The notes beneath the pieces are model-generated. The model searched no databases. It was given only the letters and a program-made list of their open reading frames with translations, and had not been told where the DNA came from. Below, piece after piece: positions 11,701 to 22,925 of a stretch of 64,000 nucleotides of DNA. Made by a program: the position numbers and the translations under genes. Source of the DNA: Desmodus rotundus. Its lineage: Eukaryota > Chordata > Mammalia > Chiroptera > Phyllostomidae. The stretch is from NCBI RefSeq assembly GCF_022682495.2, contig NC_071396.1, positions 26,409,735 through 26,473,734 of the forward strand, written 5' to 3'. Position 1 is the stretch's first letter. Each line of letters opens with the position of its first letter.

Positions 11701-12410
11701 GAAAAAAAAGGTGCATGGGCGAAGTTCAAGAGAGATCACACACAACCTTCCAGGTGTCCTCTCACAGTGGGGTCCAAGGACGTGTGCCTGTTTCTTCCAG
11801 CTGCAATGTGTGATAAGAGGGGGTGGGGGGGTCTTGTCAACAAGGATATCTCACCTGGATCTTTGTGTAGGGGGCTTTCCTTGGAGACACTCATCAGTTC
11901 AGCATCTGCCTAACCAACCACAGCTACTCAAAGTCCAGCCTGCAGAGCAAAATAAGTCATCTACCACAAGTCACACTGTTAGAATAAACTAGCTTATCAC
12001 AGTGTACTGTGGGGCCAAGGCCTCCGTGCAAGACCAGTTTTATCAGACAGGATATTCCAAAGGTTTAAGAGATTATCTCCCAAGTCTAGGCCAAGGATGA
12101 GTCCAAAAGACATGTTTTTCTTGGAAATATTCAGGGTTGAGAAGCCCAGGCCTGCTGGCTTAACCCTTTTTTTACATTTCCTACCTAGTTGTATCAGTCC
12201 GTCATTATCTTGATTTTTTTTTAAAAAAGGACTTAAAATCTGAAAGCAAAGTTTGCATATCAGTTTTCCTCACATAAAAGCAAAAGTATCTAACAGAATA
12301 TTACTAAACTGGATGCAGAAATATTTGAAATGTCTAATAGATGAGGGTGAAATAGGATTTTCCCCTGAACTATAAGGCTGGTTGTGCACTTAAAAATTAA
12401 TGAATGTATC
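11701..12410. other. Unassigned; possible decayed LTR
   Basis: No gene is seen. The stretch 11995-12180 (CACAGTGTACTGTGGGGCCAAGG, TTTATCAGACAGGATATTCC, TTTTTCTTGGAAATATTCAG) has the texture of an old ERV LTR, but I cannot name a family. Confidence 0.3.
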
Positions 12411-12602
12411 TGCGCTGGCTGGGTGTCAGTAGGGTAGAGCATTGTTCCAACACGCCAAGGTTGCAGGTTCGATCCCCGGTCATGGCACATACAAGAATCA
12501 ACCAATGAATGCATCAGTAAGTGGAAAAACAAATTGATGTCTGTCTCTCTCTCTCCTCCCTTCCTCTCTCTCTCAAATCAATGAATAAATAAATTAATCA
12601 AT
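12411..12602 (+). mobile_element. Ves-type SINE, short-body subfamily
   Basis: Head GCGCTGGCTGGGTGTCAGTA, B box GGTTCGATCCCC, body AATCAACCAATGAATGCATC, (CT)n, tail AAATCAATGAATAAATAAA. Confidence 0.9.
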
Positions 12603-12639
12603 GTAATTTACCATAGTTTTATAATAAATAAGGACAATC

Positions 12640-14060
12640 ATAATCATCTTAGTAGAGGCAGACAATTCATATAACTAATCAAAGCCATTTAGGATAAAAC
12701 TTGTCAAAAATCTATGATCACAACAGATGTCTTCAGCCTGGTATTTTAAAAAAAGCATCTATGTAACAACTACTGAATGGAGGTGCTTTCCAAGCATCTT
12801 ACCAAACAGAAGAAAAACTGAATGCTCCCTGTTAAGACGAGAAACACGGCAGGAAGTCCTTTCTCACCACTTCTAGTCAACGCTGTGTTCCAGCTCCTAG
12901 TCCTTGCAATCGAGCAAGGGAAAATAAAAATCCCCACAGGTTAGAATGTGACAGGGAAAATTGCCTTTCTATGTAGATTAAATGTAGAAGCTTCTAAGGA
13001 ATCGAAAAAATTAACCACCAGAATTAGTAATGAGGATAGCAAGATCACAGGATTCAAAAATATACAAAAATCAATTTTATATCTATATGCCACCCTTTAG
13101 AATTGGAAAGTCTTAATTTAACATAGCATTTAGAATGCTATTTAAATATAAATTAGTTTAAATGCCACATATATTTTGTTTGCTTTTTTCTTTTGTTGAT
13201 TATGTTCCAGTTAAAGGTGAGATCATATGGTAGGGTGGGGTGGAGGGATGGGGAGAAAATGCAGACAATTGTAACTGAATAAAAATAAATAAATAAATAA
13301 AAACTTAAAAAAAATGCCACATACATGTAAATGCGGTGTGTGTGTGTATTCCTCAGGATTACTGAAAACTTACACCTGACTTTGCTTGGACTTTGCCCAT
13401 TCACCTTTTTCTTTTTAAAAATTTTAACATTTTATCTTATTGTAATAAACTATTCTGTGAATATAACAGCTTTTCTAAGTCTTATGAGTCATTTTAGCTA
13501 ATCGCTGGGCCTGAGGGTCATTTCATAAACCTAGTTCTCAAGTTGGTGCCAGAAATAGAAATATATAAGTAATAAATTTAATAAAATATGTGCAATAGTG
13601 TTCCACATTGAAAACTACAACTCATTGCTAGAAAAAGCTAAAGATAACCTAAAAAAGCTCATAGGTTGGAGACTCAGTTTTCTAAAAACATTTCTACAGT
13701 TTTGATGGAATACGAAATACATGCCAGTAGGGTTTTCTTGGTAGAAATCACCAAGCTAATTCTCAAATTTATATGGAAATACTGATATATATATGAAAGA
13801 GGCATATATCAATATTTTGCCCGTTTGCCATTTTCTTAAAAAGATAAACTATGAAGCCACAGCAACAGAGGGAGGTTGTAACTTGCCTAAGGACAGACAT
13901 ACAGATGACCAGATTGGAAGAATAACTCCAGCAATAAACCCACACGTATATGGTTCATTGATGTTTGACGGAAGTTCCAAGTTAACTCAGTAGAGTAAAG
14001 GATCATCATTTTGACAAGGGATTCTGGAAAAACAACAACAGGTAAACCTCAAATATTTTT
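12640..14060 (+). mobile_element. Old L1 ORF2 and 3' relic, interrupted
   Basis: Diverged ORF2 remnants are seen: CCTTTCTCACCACTTCTAGTC, TTCCAGCTCCTAGTCCTTGC, GATCACAGGATTCAAAAATA, CAATTTTATATCTATATGCC, and beyond the nested insert CAACTCATTGCTAGAAAAAG and AATAACTCCAGCAATAAACC. The matching consensus passage encodes the reverse-transcriptase C-terminal part. It is riddled with stops. Confidence 0.65.
13168..13312 (+). mobile_element. Young twin-primed (5'-inverted) L1 insertion
   Basis: The first half (TTGATTATGTTCCAGTTAAA, GTGAGATCATATGG) is L1 3' UTR in reverse orientation. The second half (GGTAGGGTGGGGTGGAGGG, GACAATTGTAACTGAATAAA, (AAAT)n) is in forward orientation. The 11-base duplication AATGCCACATA flanks it at 13161-13171 and 13313-13323. 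Inversion, A-rich tail and target duplication are the hallmarks of twin priming. Confidence 0.8.
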
Positions 14061-14280
14061 TCACACCACACACAAAAGGCCTAAGATAAGCCTGAGCCCT
14101 AAGTGTAGGAAATAACACTAGAACATTTTGAGAAGTCAGAGACACAACTCAGACAGGCAGGGGTGTAATGCTGTGTAACATCACCTCGCCCTCAGTGGCT
14201 CCTGGCAAACCAGACCCACAAGGGGCCCACAGCTGGAAGGCCTCGCATGCCTGGAGCTGCAGATTCCAGGCGGACCTTTC

Positions 14281-14312
14281 CTGCACACGCTGCTGCTGCT
14301 GCTGCCGCTCAC
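14281..14312. repeat. Short CTG repeat
   Basis: Five tandem CTG units, then GCCGCT, within the CACACGCTGCTGCTGCTG context. It is too short to be notable, but length-variable in principle. Confidence 0.7.
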
Positions 14313-14404
14313 ATTCCATCTGCCTGGTCCCACTTGAACCCCAGAAACACAGTGTTCACAGATGGCCTCGCATGCCAGATTTCCTGGGAAAGCCTCTGTT
14401 TTAA

Positions 14405-14865
14405 ATTGAGTCACATCTATCCCCTAAAATATGTCCATGTCCTGGCACACAAAACTATGTGATCTTATGTAAAAACAGGGCTTCAGCAGATGCGGTAGAG
14501 TTCAGTATCTGGTTTGAGATAGTCCTGGGTTCAGAGTGTCCTCTGATTCCAGTGACTGGTGTATTTACGTGAGAAACGTGACAAAGATTTAAGACACAGA
14601 ACTGCACAGACAGAGAAAAAGGGAACGTGGACGTGAAAGCAGAGATTGAAGAGGTACAGCACCAGCCAAGGAAATGCAACGATTGCCCACAGCAACCAGA
14701 AGTCAGGGGCCCAGCATGGAGAGCGTGCTCCCCCAGATTCTTTAGAAAGACACAGCCTGCTGGCACCTCGATTTTGTGTGTGTGTCCTCCAGAACTATAA
14801 GGGGATAAATATCTGTTGTTTCTGCACTGTTTGAGGTAATGTGCTACAGCAACCCTAGGAAAAAA
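14405..14865 (+). mobile_element. MLT1-type LTR (ERVL-MaLR)
   Basis: Features of an MLT1 LTR in order: ATGTCCATGTCCTGGCACAC, GGGCTTCAGCAGATGCGGTA, TGAAAGCAGAGATTGAAGAG, CAAGGAAATGCAACGATTGC, CCTGCTGGCACCTCGATTTTG, CTCCAGAACTATAAGGGGAT and TGCTACAGCAACCCTAGGAA. The LTR is solitary and old, with no internal retroviral genes nearby. Confidence 0.8.
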
Positions 14866-15410
14866 ATCCATCCTATAAATTCACACGGGTTTTCCGTGAA
14901 ACTCCTTGCCTTGGAGAGAGTTCTTAGCACTGTCAAATTCCCACCTCCTCCTCATTGTATGTCTTAAAGCATGAACAGGGTACCGTGGGGTGACAAACGG
15001 TCCCTCTGCTGTTCTGGAAACTTTGTGAAGGCACAAAGTTGAGGACACAAGAGCCTAAGGGACCCATGTTGTATTTCAGGGAACAACTGGGACCTGAGAG
15101 TTGTTTTTCACAACTCCAGAACACTCACTCACCAATCAGTATGAGAGTCCTATAGACACAGAGGTGCCCCTTTGGATGGAGTGGGTGCGTACAACAGAGG
15201 TTATCCTGCATCGGTACAAGAAATACAAAGAATTTGCCTTCTTTCCTAACGGGATGCCCTAAGAAAAGCAGTAGGGAGGTGAGATGGTACCTACAAGACG
15301 GACATTTTTGCATTTTCCCAGTTAGGGTCATTGATAACCCACCACACTTGTTAGCAGCATTGTTCTCCTATTGATGTTAATACATCAAGGAATCTAAGTT
15401 GTCAAATTTG
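14866..15410. other. No gene or recognised repeat
   Basis: Apparently unique sequence. Nothing coding, structural or repetitive is supported here. Confidence 0.4.
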
Positions 15411-15565
15411 CCCTGGCCACGTAGTTCAGTTGTTTAGAGCATCTGCCCTGTATGCCAAGGTTGTGGGTTTGATCCCTGGTCAGGGCACATACAAGAATCA
15501 ACCAATGAATGCATAAACAGGTGGAACAACAAATCTTTCTCTCTCTCTCAAATCAATAAATTTTA
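15411..15565 (+). mobile_element. Ves-type SINE, short-body subfamily
   Basis: Head CCCTGGCCACGTAGTTCAGT, B box GGTTTGATCCC, body ATACAAGAATCAACCAATGA, short (CT)n and AAATCAATAAA tail. Confidence 0.9.
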
Positions 15566-15569
15566 ATTT

Positions 15570-16450
15570 ATTTTATTTTTTATTTTAAAATTTTATTTTA
15601 TCAAAGTTATTGGTCTAAAGGTTTTCAAAATATTTCTGTATTATCCTTTTTGTTTGTTTGTTTGTTTGTTTGCAGGATGTGTGGTGATACATCATCTTTT
15701 CATTTCTGAGGTTGCTAATTTCTGTATCTTCTTATTTTGATTCAATTAGTTGTAAACTTATCAATTTTATAGATCTTTCTAAAGGATTCATAGTATAAAC
15801 CTTACCACTAAGAAAAAGAAAACATCCCACCCACCTAGATTTGCTGGTGAATTTTATAAAATTTAAGGAAGATATTTTATGAATCCTAACCAAAATCTCA
15901 TTAAAAAGAAAGGACGAAACTTTTTCCAACTTACATGTTTATACTAGGATTACCCTGACAACAAAATCAAAGACAGGAATTATAAGGAAACTACAAAGTA
16001 ACTTCCTCATGAGCATAGATATAAAACTTCTTAATAAAATATTAGCATAATAAATCCAGCAATATGTACAAAATATAATAGATTAGGACCTAGTGAGGAT
16101 TTTGCAAGTTAGGTTTAATATTAAAAAGTCAATCAATATAACTCATTACATTTGTAGACTACGGGGGAAAATTATTTAATCATCCTGAGAGGTGTAGGAA
16201 AGTCATTTGGTAAAATTCAACATCCGTGCTCAATAAAATATCTTATCAAACTAGACATGGAAAAGAACTCCCTCAAACTAATAAAAGGCATCTGAGACAA
16301 ACCTACAGCGAAAATTAATGATAAGATGTGAACGCTGTTTGAGTAATTTCAGGAATGAGACAAGGAAGTCCACTGTCACCATTTCTATTCGACGTTCTAG
16401 TGGAGGGTCTGGCTAAGGCAACAGGTCAGAATTTAAAAATCTATGCATAT
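15570..16450 (+). mobile_element. L1 ORF2 relic (reverse-transcriptase region)
   Basis: 15570-15780 looks like an L1 piece in reverse orientation. From about 15840 the forward sequence follows ORF2: GATTTGCTGGTGAATTTTAT, TTGGTAAAATTCAACATCCG, AGGAATGAGACAAGGAAGTCC, CACCATTTCTATTCGACGTT. The fragment covers the palm domain but is frame-broken. Confidence 0.7.
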
Positions 16451-16559
16451 TAGAAAGGAGTAAACAAAGCTGTATGCATTCACAGATGCACAGTCACGTG
16501 TGTAGGAGCTCCTGTGGAAACTACTGGCAAATACTAAGTGAATTCAGCAAAGCTGGGGA

Positions 16560-16834
16560 ACACAGGTTTCACAGGGTGAGTTCAACAGAGTGAAGAGAAT
16601 AGAGAAAAGAACCCGTGAACTTAATGACAGGACAACAGAAATTACCCACTCTGAACAGCAAATAGACTTAAAACAATAAACAGAACCTCAGAGACCGATG
16701 GCTCTATAATAAAAGGTCTAAAATGTATATCTTTGGAGTCCCAGAAAGAGAAGAAAAAGACAGTGAGGCTGAAAAAAAAAAAGATATAATGATTGAAAAC
16801 CCCCCAAATTTGTCAGAAGACACATATATATGGG
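16560..16834 (+). mobile_element. L1/HAL1 5' relic, left of Tigger1
   Basis: GTGAACTTAATGACAGGACA, AACCTCAGAGACCGATGG and GGAGTCCCAGAAAGAGAAGA belong to an old L1/HAL1 5' region. The matching continuation resumes at 21121, so this element was split by Tigger1. Confidence 0.65.
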
Positions 16835-17957
16835 CATCCTTGTTCTATCACGCTTTTAGATACTGTTATTTTCAAAAATCGAAGGTTTGTGGCACCCCTG
16901 CATCCAGCAAACCTATCAGCTTCCGTTTTCCAAGAGCATTTGCTTACTTCGTGCGTCTGGGTCACATTTTGGTAATTCTCGCAATGTTTCAAATGTTTTC
17001 ATTATTACTATATGTGTTACTGTGATCTGTAAAGAATCTGACCTTTGATGTTACTACTATAATTGTTTTGGGGTGCCACAAACCACACCCATATAAGATA
17101 GCAAATAATTAATGAATATTGTGTGTGTCTGGAAGACTCCAAAGATTCATTGTTCCCATGTGTCTCCCTCTCCTCCAGCCCTCCTTATTCCCTGAGACAC
17201 AACGATAGTGAAATTAGGCCAATTAATAACCCTACGCTGGCCTCTGCGTGTTTTCTCTTTAAATCAAAAGCCAAAAAATGGTTAACCTTCGTGAGAAAAG
17301 CATGTCAAAAGCTGAGATGGGCTGAATCCTAGGCCCGTTGCACCAAAAACAGCTAATGAAGTTGTAAATGCAGAGAAAAAATTCCTGGGGGAAATGAAAA
17401 GTGTTGCTTCAGTGAGAACATAAATGATAAGGAAGCAAAACAGCCTTATTGCTGATATGGAGAAAGTGTCAGTGGTCTGGATAGAGGATCAAACCAGCCG
17501 CAGCTTCGCCTTAAGCCAAAGCCTAATCCAGACCAGGCCCTAAATCTCTTCAATTCTGTGACAACGGAGAGGTGAGAGGAATGCAGAAGGAAAGTTGGAA
17601 GCTGTTGTCGTTGTTGTTTCACTAGGTTGAAGGGAAGAAGCCGTCGCCGCGACAGAGCAGTGCCAGCTGAAGCAGCAAATGCTGCCTAGAGGGTGCAGCC
17701 GGTTGCCCAGAGCTAAGATAACCAATGGAGGCGGCTATACTGGCTGCTGTAGATGTTCGATGTCGATGAAACAGCCTCATATTGGAAGATGCCATCTGGG
17801 ACTTTCACAGTTAAAAGGGAGAAGTCTGTGCCTGGCTTCGAAGCTTTAAAAGAAAGGCTGATTCTCTTGGTAGGGGCAATGTAGCTGGTGACTATAATTT
17901 AAAGTGCATGCTCATTTATCATTCCAAAAAATCCTAGGGCCCTTAATAATTATGCCA

Positions 17958-19645
17958 AATCTATGCAATTCCAATCAAAATACCAATGGTGTTTTATTTC
18001 CCACAAAACTAGAACAAATAATTTAAAAAATATGGAACCACAAAAGACCCTGAATATCTACAGAAATCTTGACAAAAAAATAAAAAATAAAGTTGGAGGT
18101 ATCATTCTACGTGATATCAAACTATACTACATAGTTATAGGAATCAAAAGAACATGGTACTGGCATAAAAACAGACATATAGCTCAATGGAACAGGATGG
18201 AGAGCCCAGAAATAAACCCACACCAATATGGTCTATTAATACATGACAAAGGAGGCAAGAACGTACAACGGAGTAAAAGGAGTCTATTCAATAAATGGTG
18301 TTGGGAAATTGAACACATACATGGAAAAAATGAAACGATTCCACCTTCTTATGCCATATGCAAGAATAAACTCAAAAGTGGATTAAAAACGTAAATGTTA
18401 GGCTTGAAACCATAATACTTCTATAAGAAAACATGGGCAGTAAGATCTGACACTTCTCTTAGCCATAATTGTTCCGATATATCTCCTTGGGAAAGGGAAA
18501 CAAAAGAAAAAATAAACACATGGGACTGTGTTAAACTAAAAAAGGGTTTGAACAGCAAAGGAAGCCATCGACAAAACAGAAATATGGTCAGTGAATAAAA
18601 GAGGATACTCACCAATGATACTTCTGAGAAGGGGTTAATATCTGAAATTTATAAATAACTCATATACAATAACTCAACACCAAAAAAACCCCAACCCCAA
18701 TCAAATTAAAAGATGGGCAGAGAACCTGAATATATTCTTCTCCCAAGAGGACACACAGAGGGCTCATAGACATATGAAAAGATGCTCAGTGTCACTAATG
18801 ATCAGAGATTTGAAAATTAAAACCATAATGAGATATCACCTCACACATTTCAGAATGGCTATTGTCAATAAGTCAGCAAACATCGAGTGTTAGTGAGGAT
18901 GTGGAGAAAAGAGAACCCTCGTGCACTGCTGGTGGGGATGCAGACTGGTGCAGCTGCTGTGGGAAACGGCATGGAGTCTCCTTAAAAAGTTAACCATGGC
19001 GCTTCCTTACGACCTGGCAATTCCAATTCTGGGAATATATCTGAATAAACTCAAAACACTCATTTGAAAGAAGACATGCACCCTATAGTTATTGCAGCAT
19101 TATTTACAATTGCCAAGATATGGAAGCAACCAAAGTGCCCGTTAATGGACGAGTAGATAAAAAAGTGGTGGTACGTATACACAATGGAATATTACTTGGT
19201 CACAAAAAGAAGGAAATCGTAACCATTTGTGATGACATAGATGGACCTAGAGGGTATTATGCTACGGAAAATAGATTGAGAGAAACAAATACCATATGCT
19301 TTCACTTATATGTGGAATCTAAAAAACAACACAAACCAACAAAACAGAAATCCTCATAGATATAGAGAACAGACAGATGGTTGCCAGAGGGGAGGGGGCT
19401 GCGGGGGCTGGGTGAAAAGGGGAAGGGATTAGAAATACAGACTGGCAGTCACAGAATAGTTGTGGGGACATAAAGTACAGCACAGGGAGTATAGTCAGTA
19501 ATATTGTAATAACTAAGTAGGGTGCCAGGTGGGTAATGGAAATGGGGGGGATCACTTTACACAATACATGATTATGAACCACTATGCTGTACACCTGAAA
19601 CCCATAAAAATAATACCGAATGTCAACTGCAATTGAAAAAAGAAT
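17958..19645 (+). mobile_element. L1 3' half inserted in Tigger1
   Basis: Covers the ORF2 end and 3' UTR: ATTCCAATCAAAATACCAAT, AAAAGAACATGGTACTGGCA, AGAGCCCAGAAATAAACCCA, CTCGTGCACTGCTGGTGG, GGAATATTACTTGGTCACAA, GCTGTACACCTGAAACCCAT. Tigger1 sequence is duplicated at its borders in diverged form (AATTATGCCAAATCTA left, GAATCACGCTAACTCCA right), so the target duplication has aged. The 143-codon frame at 17963-18394 is part of this relic. Confidence 0.88.
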
Positions 19646-19955
19646 CACGCTAACTCCATTCTGCCTGCGCTCCACAAATAAAACACCAAAGCCTGGATTG
19701 TCGACAGCACATCTGTCTGCAACATGATTTACCGAATCTCGCAAGCCCACTGTTGAGACCTACCACTCAGAAAATAAGATTCCTTTCGAACTACTACTGC
19801 TCCCTCACAATGTACATGGCCCCACAAGAGCTTGGATGACATGTAAACAAGATTAAAATTTTTTTTCATGCCCACTAACACAACACCCATTCTGCTTCCC
19901 ACGGATCAGGGAGTAATTTGAACATTCAAGTCTTAATAGTTAAGAAATACATTTT

Positions 19956-20196
19956 AGCACTGACTGGTGTGGCTCAGTTGGTAGGGTGTCATTCTACGAA
20001 GCAAAAAGTCACTTGTTCGACTCCTGGTCAGGGCACATGCCTGGGTTGCAGGTTTGGTCCTCGGTCAGGGAGCATACAAGATGGAACCAGAGGCAACTGG
20101 TCGATGTTTGTCTCCCACATCAATATTTCTCTCCCTCTCTCTTTCTTCCTCCCTCCCCCTCTTTCTAAAAATAAATAAATAAAACCTTTTTTAAAA
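19956..20196 (+). mobile_element. Ves-type SINE, dimeric form, in Tigger1
   Basis: Head AGCACTGACTGGTGTGGCTC, two B-box-like units (GTTCGACTCCTGG, GGTTTGGTCCTCGG), tail AAATAAATAAATAAAACCTT. AAGAAATACATTTTA at both sides (19939-19953 and about 20197-20211) is the target duplication. Confidence 0.93.
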
Positions 20197-21120
20197 AGAA
20201 ATACATTTTATAAAGCTATGGTTGCTATAGACAGTGATTCCTCTAATGGATATGGGCAAAGGAAATAGATAATCTTTTGGAAAGAATTCACCATTCTAGA
20301 TGCCATTAAGAACAGGCATGGTTCGTTGGAAAAGGTCAAAAATATCAGCATTAACAGCAGTTTGGAAGAAGTTGATTCCAGCCCACTGGGATGACTCTGA
20401 GGGGTTCAAGACTTCAGTGGAGGAAGGAACAGCATATGTGATGGAGATGGCAAAAGAATGAGGATTAGAAGTGGAGCCTCGACTGTGACTGAATTGCGGC
20501 AATCTCACAATAACAACTTGAACAGATAAGGAGCTGTGTCTTACAAATGAGAAAAAAGTGGTTTTGGAGATGGAATCTCTTCACGGTGAAGATTGTTGAA
20601 ATGACAACAAAGGATTTAGAATATTACATTAACTTAGTTGACAAAGCAGCGGTGGAAGTTAAAAGCACCGAATCCAATTTTGAAAGAAGTTCTATTGGGG
20701 GTTAAGATGCTATCAAACAGCATCACATGCTACAGAGAAACCTATTACAAAAAGAACAGTCAATAAATGTGGCAACTTCACTGCTGTCTTATGTTAAGAA
20801 ATTGCCACAAACACCCCAGCTTTCGGCAACCACAACCATCGACCTCGAGGCAGGACCCTCCACCAGCAAAAAGACCACAACTTGCTGAAGGCTCAGGTGA
20901 TGACTAGAATTTTTTAGCAATAAAGTATTTTTAATTGAGGCATGCACACTATTTTTTGAGGACATAAGGCTATTGCACACTTAATAAATTATAGTGTTGT
21001 ATAAACGTAAGTTTTATATGCATGGAAACCAAAAAAATCATGTGGCTCATTTTATCGTGGTATTTTCTGAATTGCAGTGGTCTGAGGCTGAACCCACGAT
21101 ATCACTGAGGTACACCTGTA

Positions 21121-21421
21121 TTTAGAAGCTGAATGAACCCCAAACTGGGTAAACATAAGGAAACAGACACTCTGACACACCATAGTGCAACTTCAGAGAC
21201 CTGTATTAAAAGCAAAAATATGGATAGCAGTTATTGAAAAAAAGCCACTTTACCTACAGGGAAGAGGCCTGTTTCCCTGCAGCAGCTCCCTATTTCTGGA
21301 GGGGAAAAGTGCCCCCGATCCTTTCGGGGCTCTTGGTCTTTTGGGTGCAACACAAGTTGAGGGAGAGAAGGAGAAAAATCCCCTGGATCCCTGCAGAATT
21401 AATTTATTCAGGAAGGAAATA
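21121..21421 (+). mobile_element. L1/HAL1 relic, right of Tigger1
   Basis: AAGCTGAATGAACCCCAAAC and GGTAAACATAAGGAAACAGA continue the L1/HAL1 5' sequence that breaks off at 16834. It is diverged and without a usable frame. Confidence 0.55.
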
Positions 21422-21632
21422 GCCCTGGCTGGTGTGTCTCAGTGGATTGAGTGCTGGCCTGCAAACCAAAGGGTTGCAGGTTCAATTCCCAGTCAGGCAC
21501 ATGCCTGGGTTGTGGGCCAGGTCCCCATTAGGGGCATGTGAGAGGCAACCACACATTGATGTTTCTCTGCCTCTCTTTCTCCTTCCCTTCCCCCTCTCTC
21601 TAAAAATAAATAAAGTCTTTTTTAAAAAAAGA
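21422..21632 (+). mobile_element. Ves-type SINE
   Basis: Head GCCCTGGCTGGTGTGTCTCA, B box GGTTCAATTCCC, body CAACCACACATTGATGTTTC, tail AAAAATAAATAAAGTCTTT. AGGAAATA occurs at both borders, consistent with a target duplication. Confidence 0.93.
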
Positions 21633-22130
21633 AAGGAAATAATAGAAAAATACTCAGCATGCAAAAGTTTTCTGAAGAAAGTGAAGGAAAACCACAGAAC
21701 ATGCACCTAAACTCTTAATGAAAAATATTAAAATGTAACCCCCAAATCACCTCTGAATCTCTTAGCCAGAGGAATCAAATTGACAATTATTGTATAAAAA
21801 AGAAGGCAGCAAGAGGAAAGCAGTTATGTACAAGAAAACTCCCAGAAGACTGTCATCTATCTGATTTTGCATCAATCCCTTCAGGCCAGAAGTGACAGCT
21901 GAAAAGCAAGGACTTACAACCAAGATTACTCTACCCAGCAAAGCTATCATTTAGAAGAGGAGAAATAAAGAGCTTCCCAGATAAGAAAAAATAATGGATT
22001 TCATCACCACCAAACCAGTATTACATGAAATGTTAAAGGGTGTTCTTGAAGGAGAAGGAGAAAGAAGGAGAAGGAGAAGGGGAAGTAGAAATAAGAAGGA
22101 GAAGGGGAGAAGAAATAAAAAATATGAGTA
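21633..22130 (+). mobile_element. L1/HAL1 relic with purine-rich run
   Basis: CTTACAACCAAGATTACTCT, ACCCAGCAAAGCTATCATTT, GAGCTTCCCAGATAAG, TTTCATCACCACCAAACCAG and ATGAAATGTTAAAGGG are the conserved post-ORF1 region. It ends in a (GAAGGAGAAG)-like purine run at 22048-22117. Confidence 0.75.
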
Positions 22131-22925
22131 ATAAAATGGCAAACACTACATGCCTATTAATAATTACTTTCAATGTAAATGGATTCAATGCTCCAATCAA
22201 AAGACATAGGACAGCTAAGTGGATAAGAAAATAAGACCCACATGCCTAATGATAGTTGAGTGGATAAAGAATATGTTTTATATGAGAAATATAAATATAT
22301 ATATATGGAATATTATTTGGCCATTAAAAGAAGGAAATTTTTACCATTGACAACAACATGGATGGACCTAGAGGGTATTGTTAAGTGAAATAACTCAGGC
22401 AGAGAAAGGCAAATACCATATGGTTTCACTTTTGTGTAGAAAATAAAACATGAGATAAATGAATAAACAAAACAGAAACAAAATCATAGATACAAAGGAA
22501 TTGACGGTTTCCAAGTGGGAGTGGGGTGGGGGGCTGGGTGAAAAAGGCGAAGGGACTAGGAAGTACAAATTGGTGGTTACAAAATAGTCATGGGCATGTG
22601 AAGCACAGCACAGAGAATACAGTAAGCAATATGGACTATATTATTGTCGACATTAATACTACATGAGTTAATGCATATAATATGTACCTACTAAATACGA
22701 TGTACGGTGGGTCCTAGTCTTATTGGAGGGATCATATCCTAAGGTATATGCATGTCTGACCACTATGTACACCTGAGACTAATATAATATTGAATGTCAA
22801 CTAGGACCCATGGACAAAGCCAGAGCGAGTAGGGTTGAGGGTGGGAGGTAGGGGTGGGAGGGGCAGGGGAGAGTGGTAAGGAGCAAATGGAGACAGCTGT
22901 ACTTGAACAACAATAGAAAAAAAGA
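22131..22925 (+). mobile_element. L1 3' end
   Basis: Landmarks: CAATGCTCCAATCAAAAGAC, GGAATATTATTTGGCCATTA, ACATGGATGGACCTAGAGGG, CACCTGAGACTAATATAATA, then the bat-type tail AGGACCCATGGACAAAG, GGGTGGGAGG and ACAATAGAAAAAAAG. Two L1 3' ends appear joined near 22800, so two insertions may overlap here. Confidence 0.75.

Larger units (their letters stand above)
16835..21120 (+). mobile_element. Tigger1 DNA transposon fossil (pogo family), interrupted
   Basis: Tigger1 encodes a pogo-like DDE transposase. Ordered landmarks are GAAGGTTTGTGGCACCCCTG, TTGTTTTGGGGTGCCACAAA, CCCTGAGACACAACGATAGT, AACAGCCTTATTGCTGATAT, GATGAAACAGCCTCATATTG, AAAATCCTAGGGCCC, then after an L1 insert CTGCCTGCGCTCCACAAATA, and after a SINE ATTCACCATTCTAGATGCCA and AGCAATAAAGTATTTTTAAT. 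The right terminal repeat ends GAGGTACACCTGTA. The left terminal repeat is missing. The transposase frame has many stops and indels. Without inserts it is about 2.3 kb. Confidence 0.93.

Noticed and set aside
17963..18394. 143-codon lysine-rich frame
   Set aside because: It is the ORF2-end/3' UTR part of the L1 inserted in Tigger1, not a gene.
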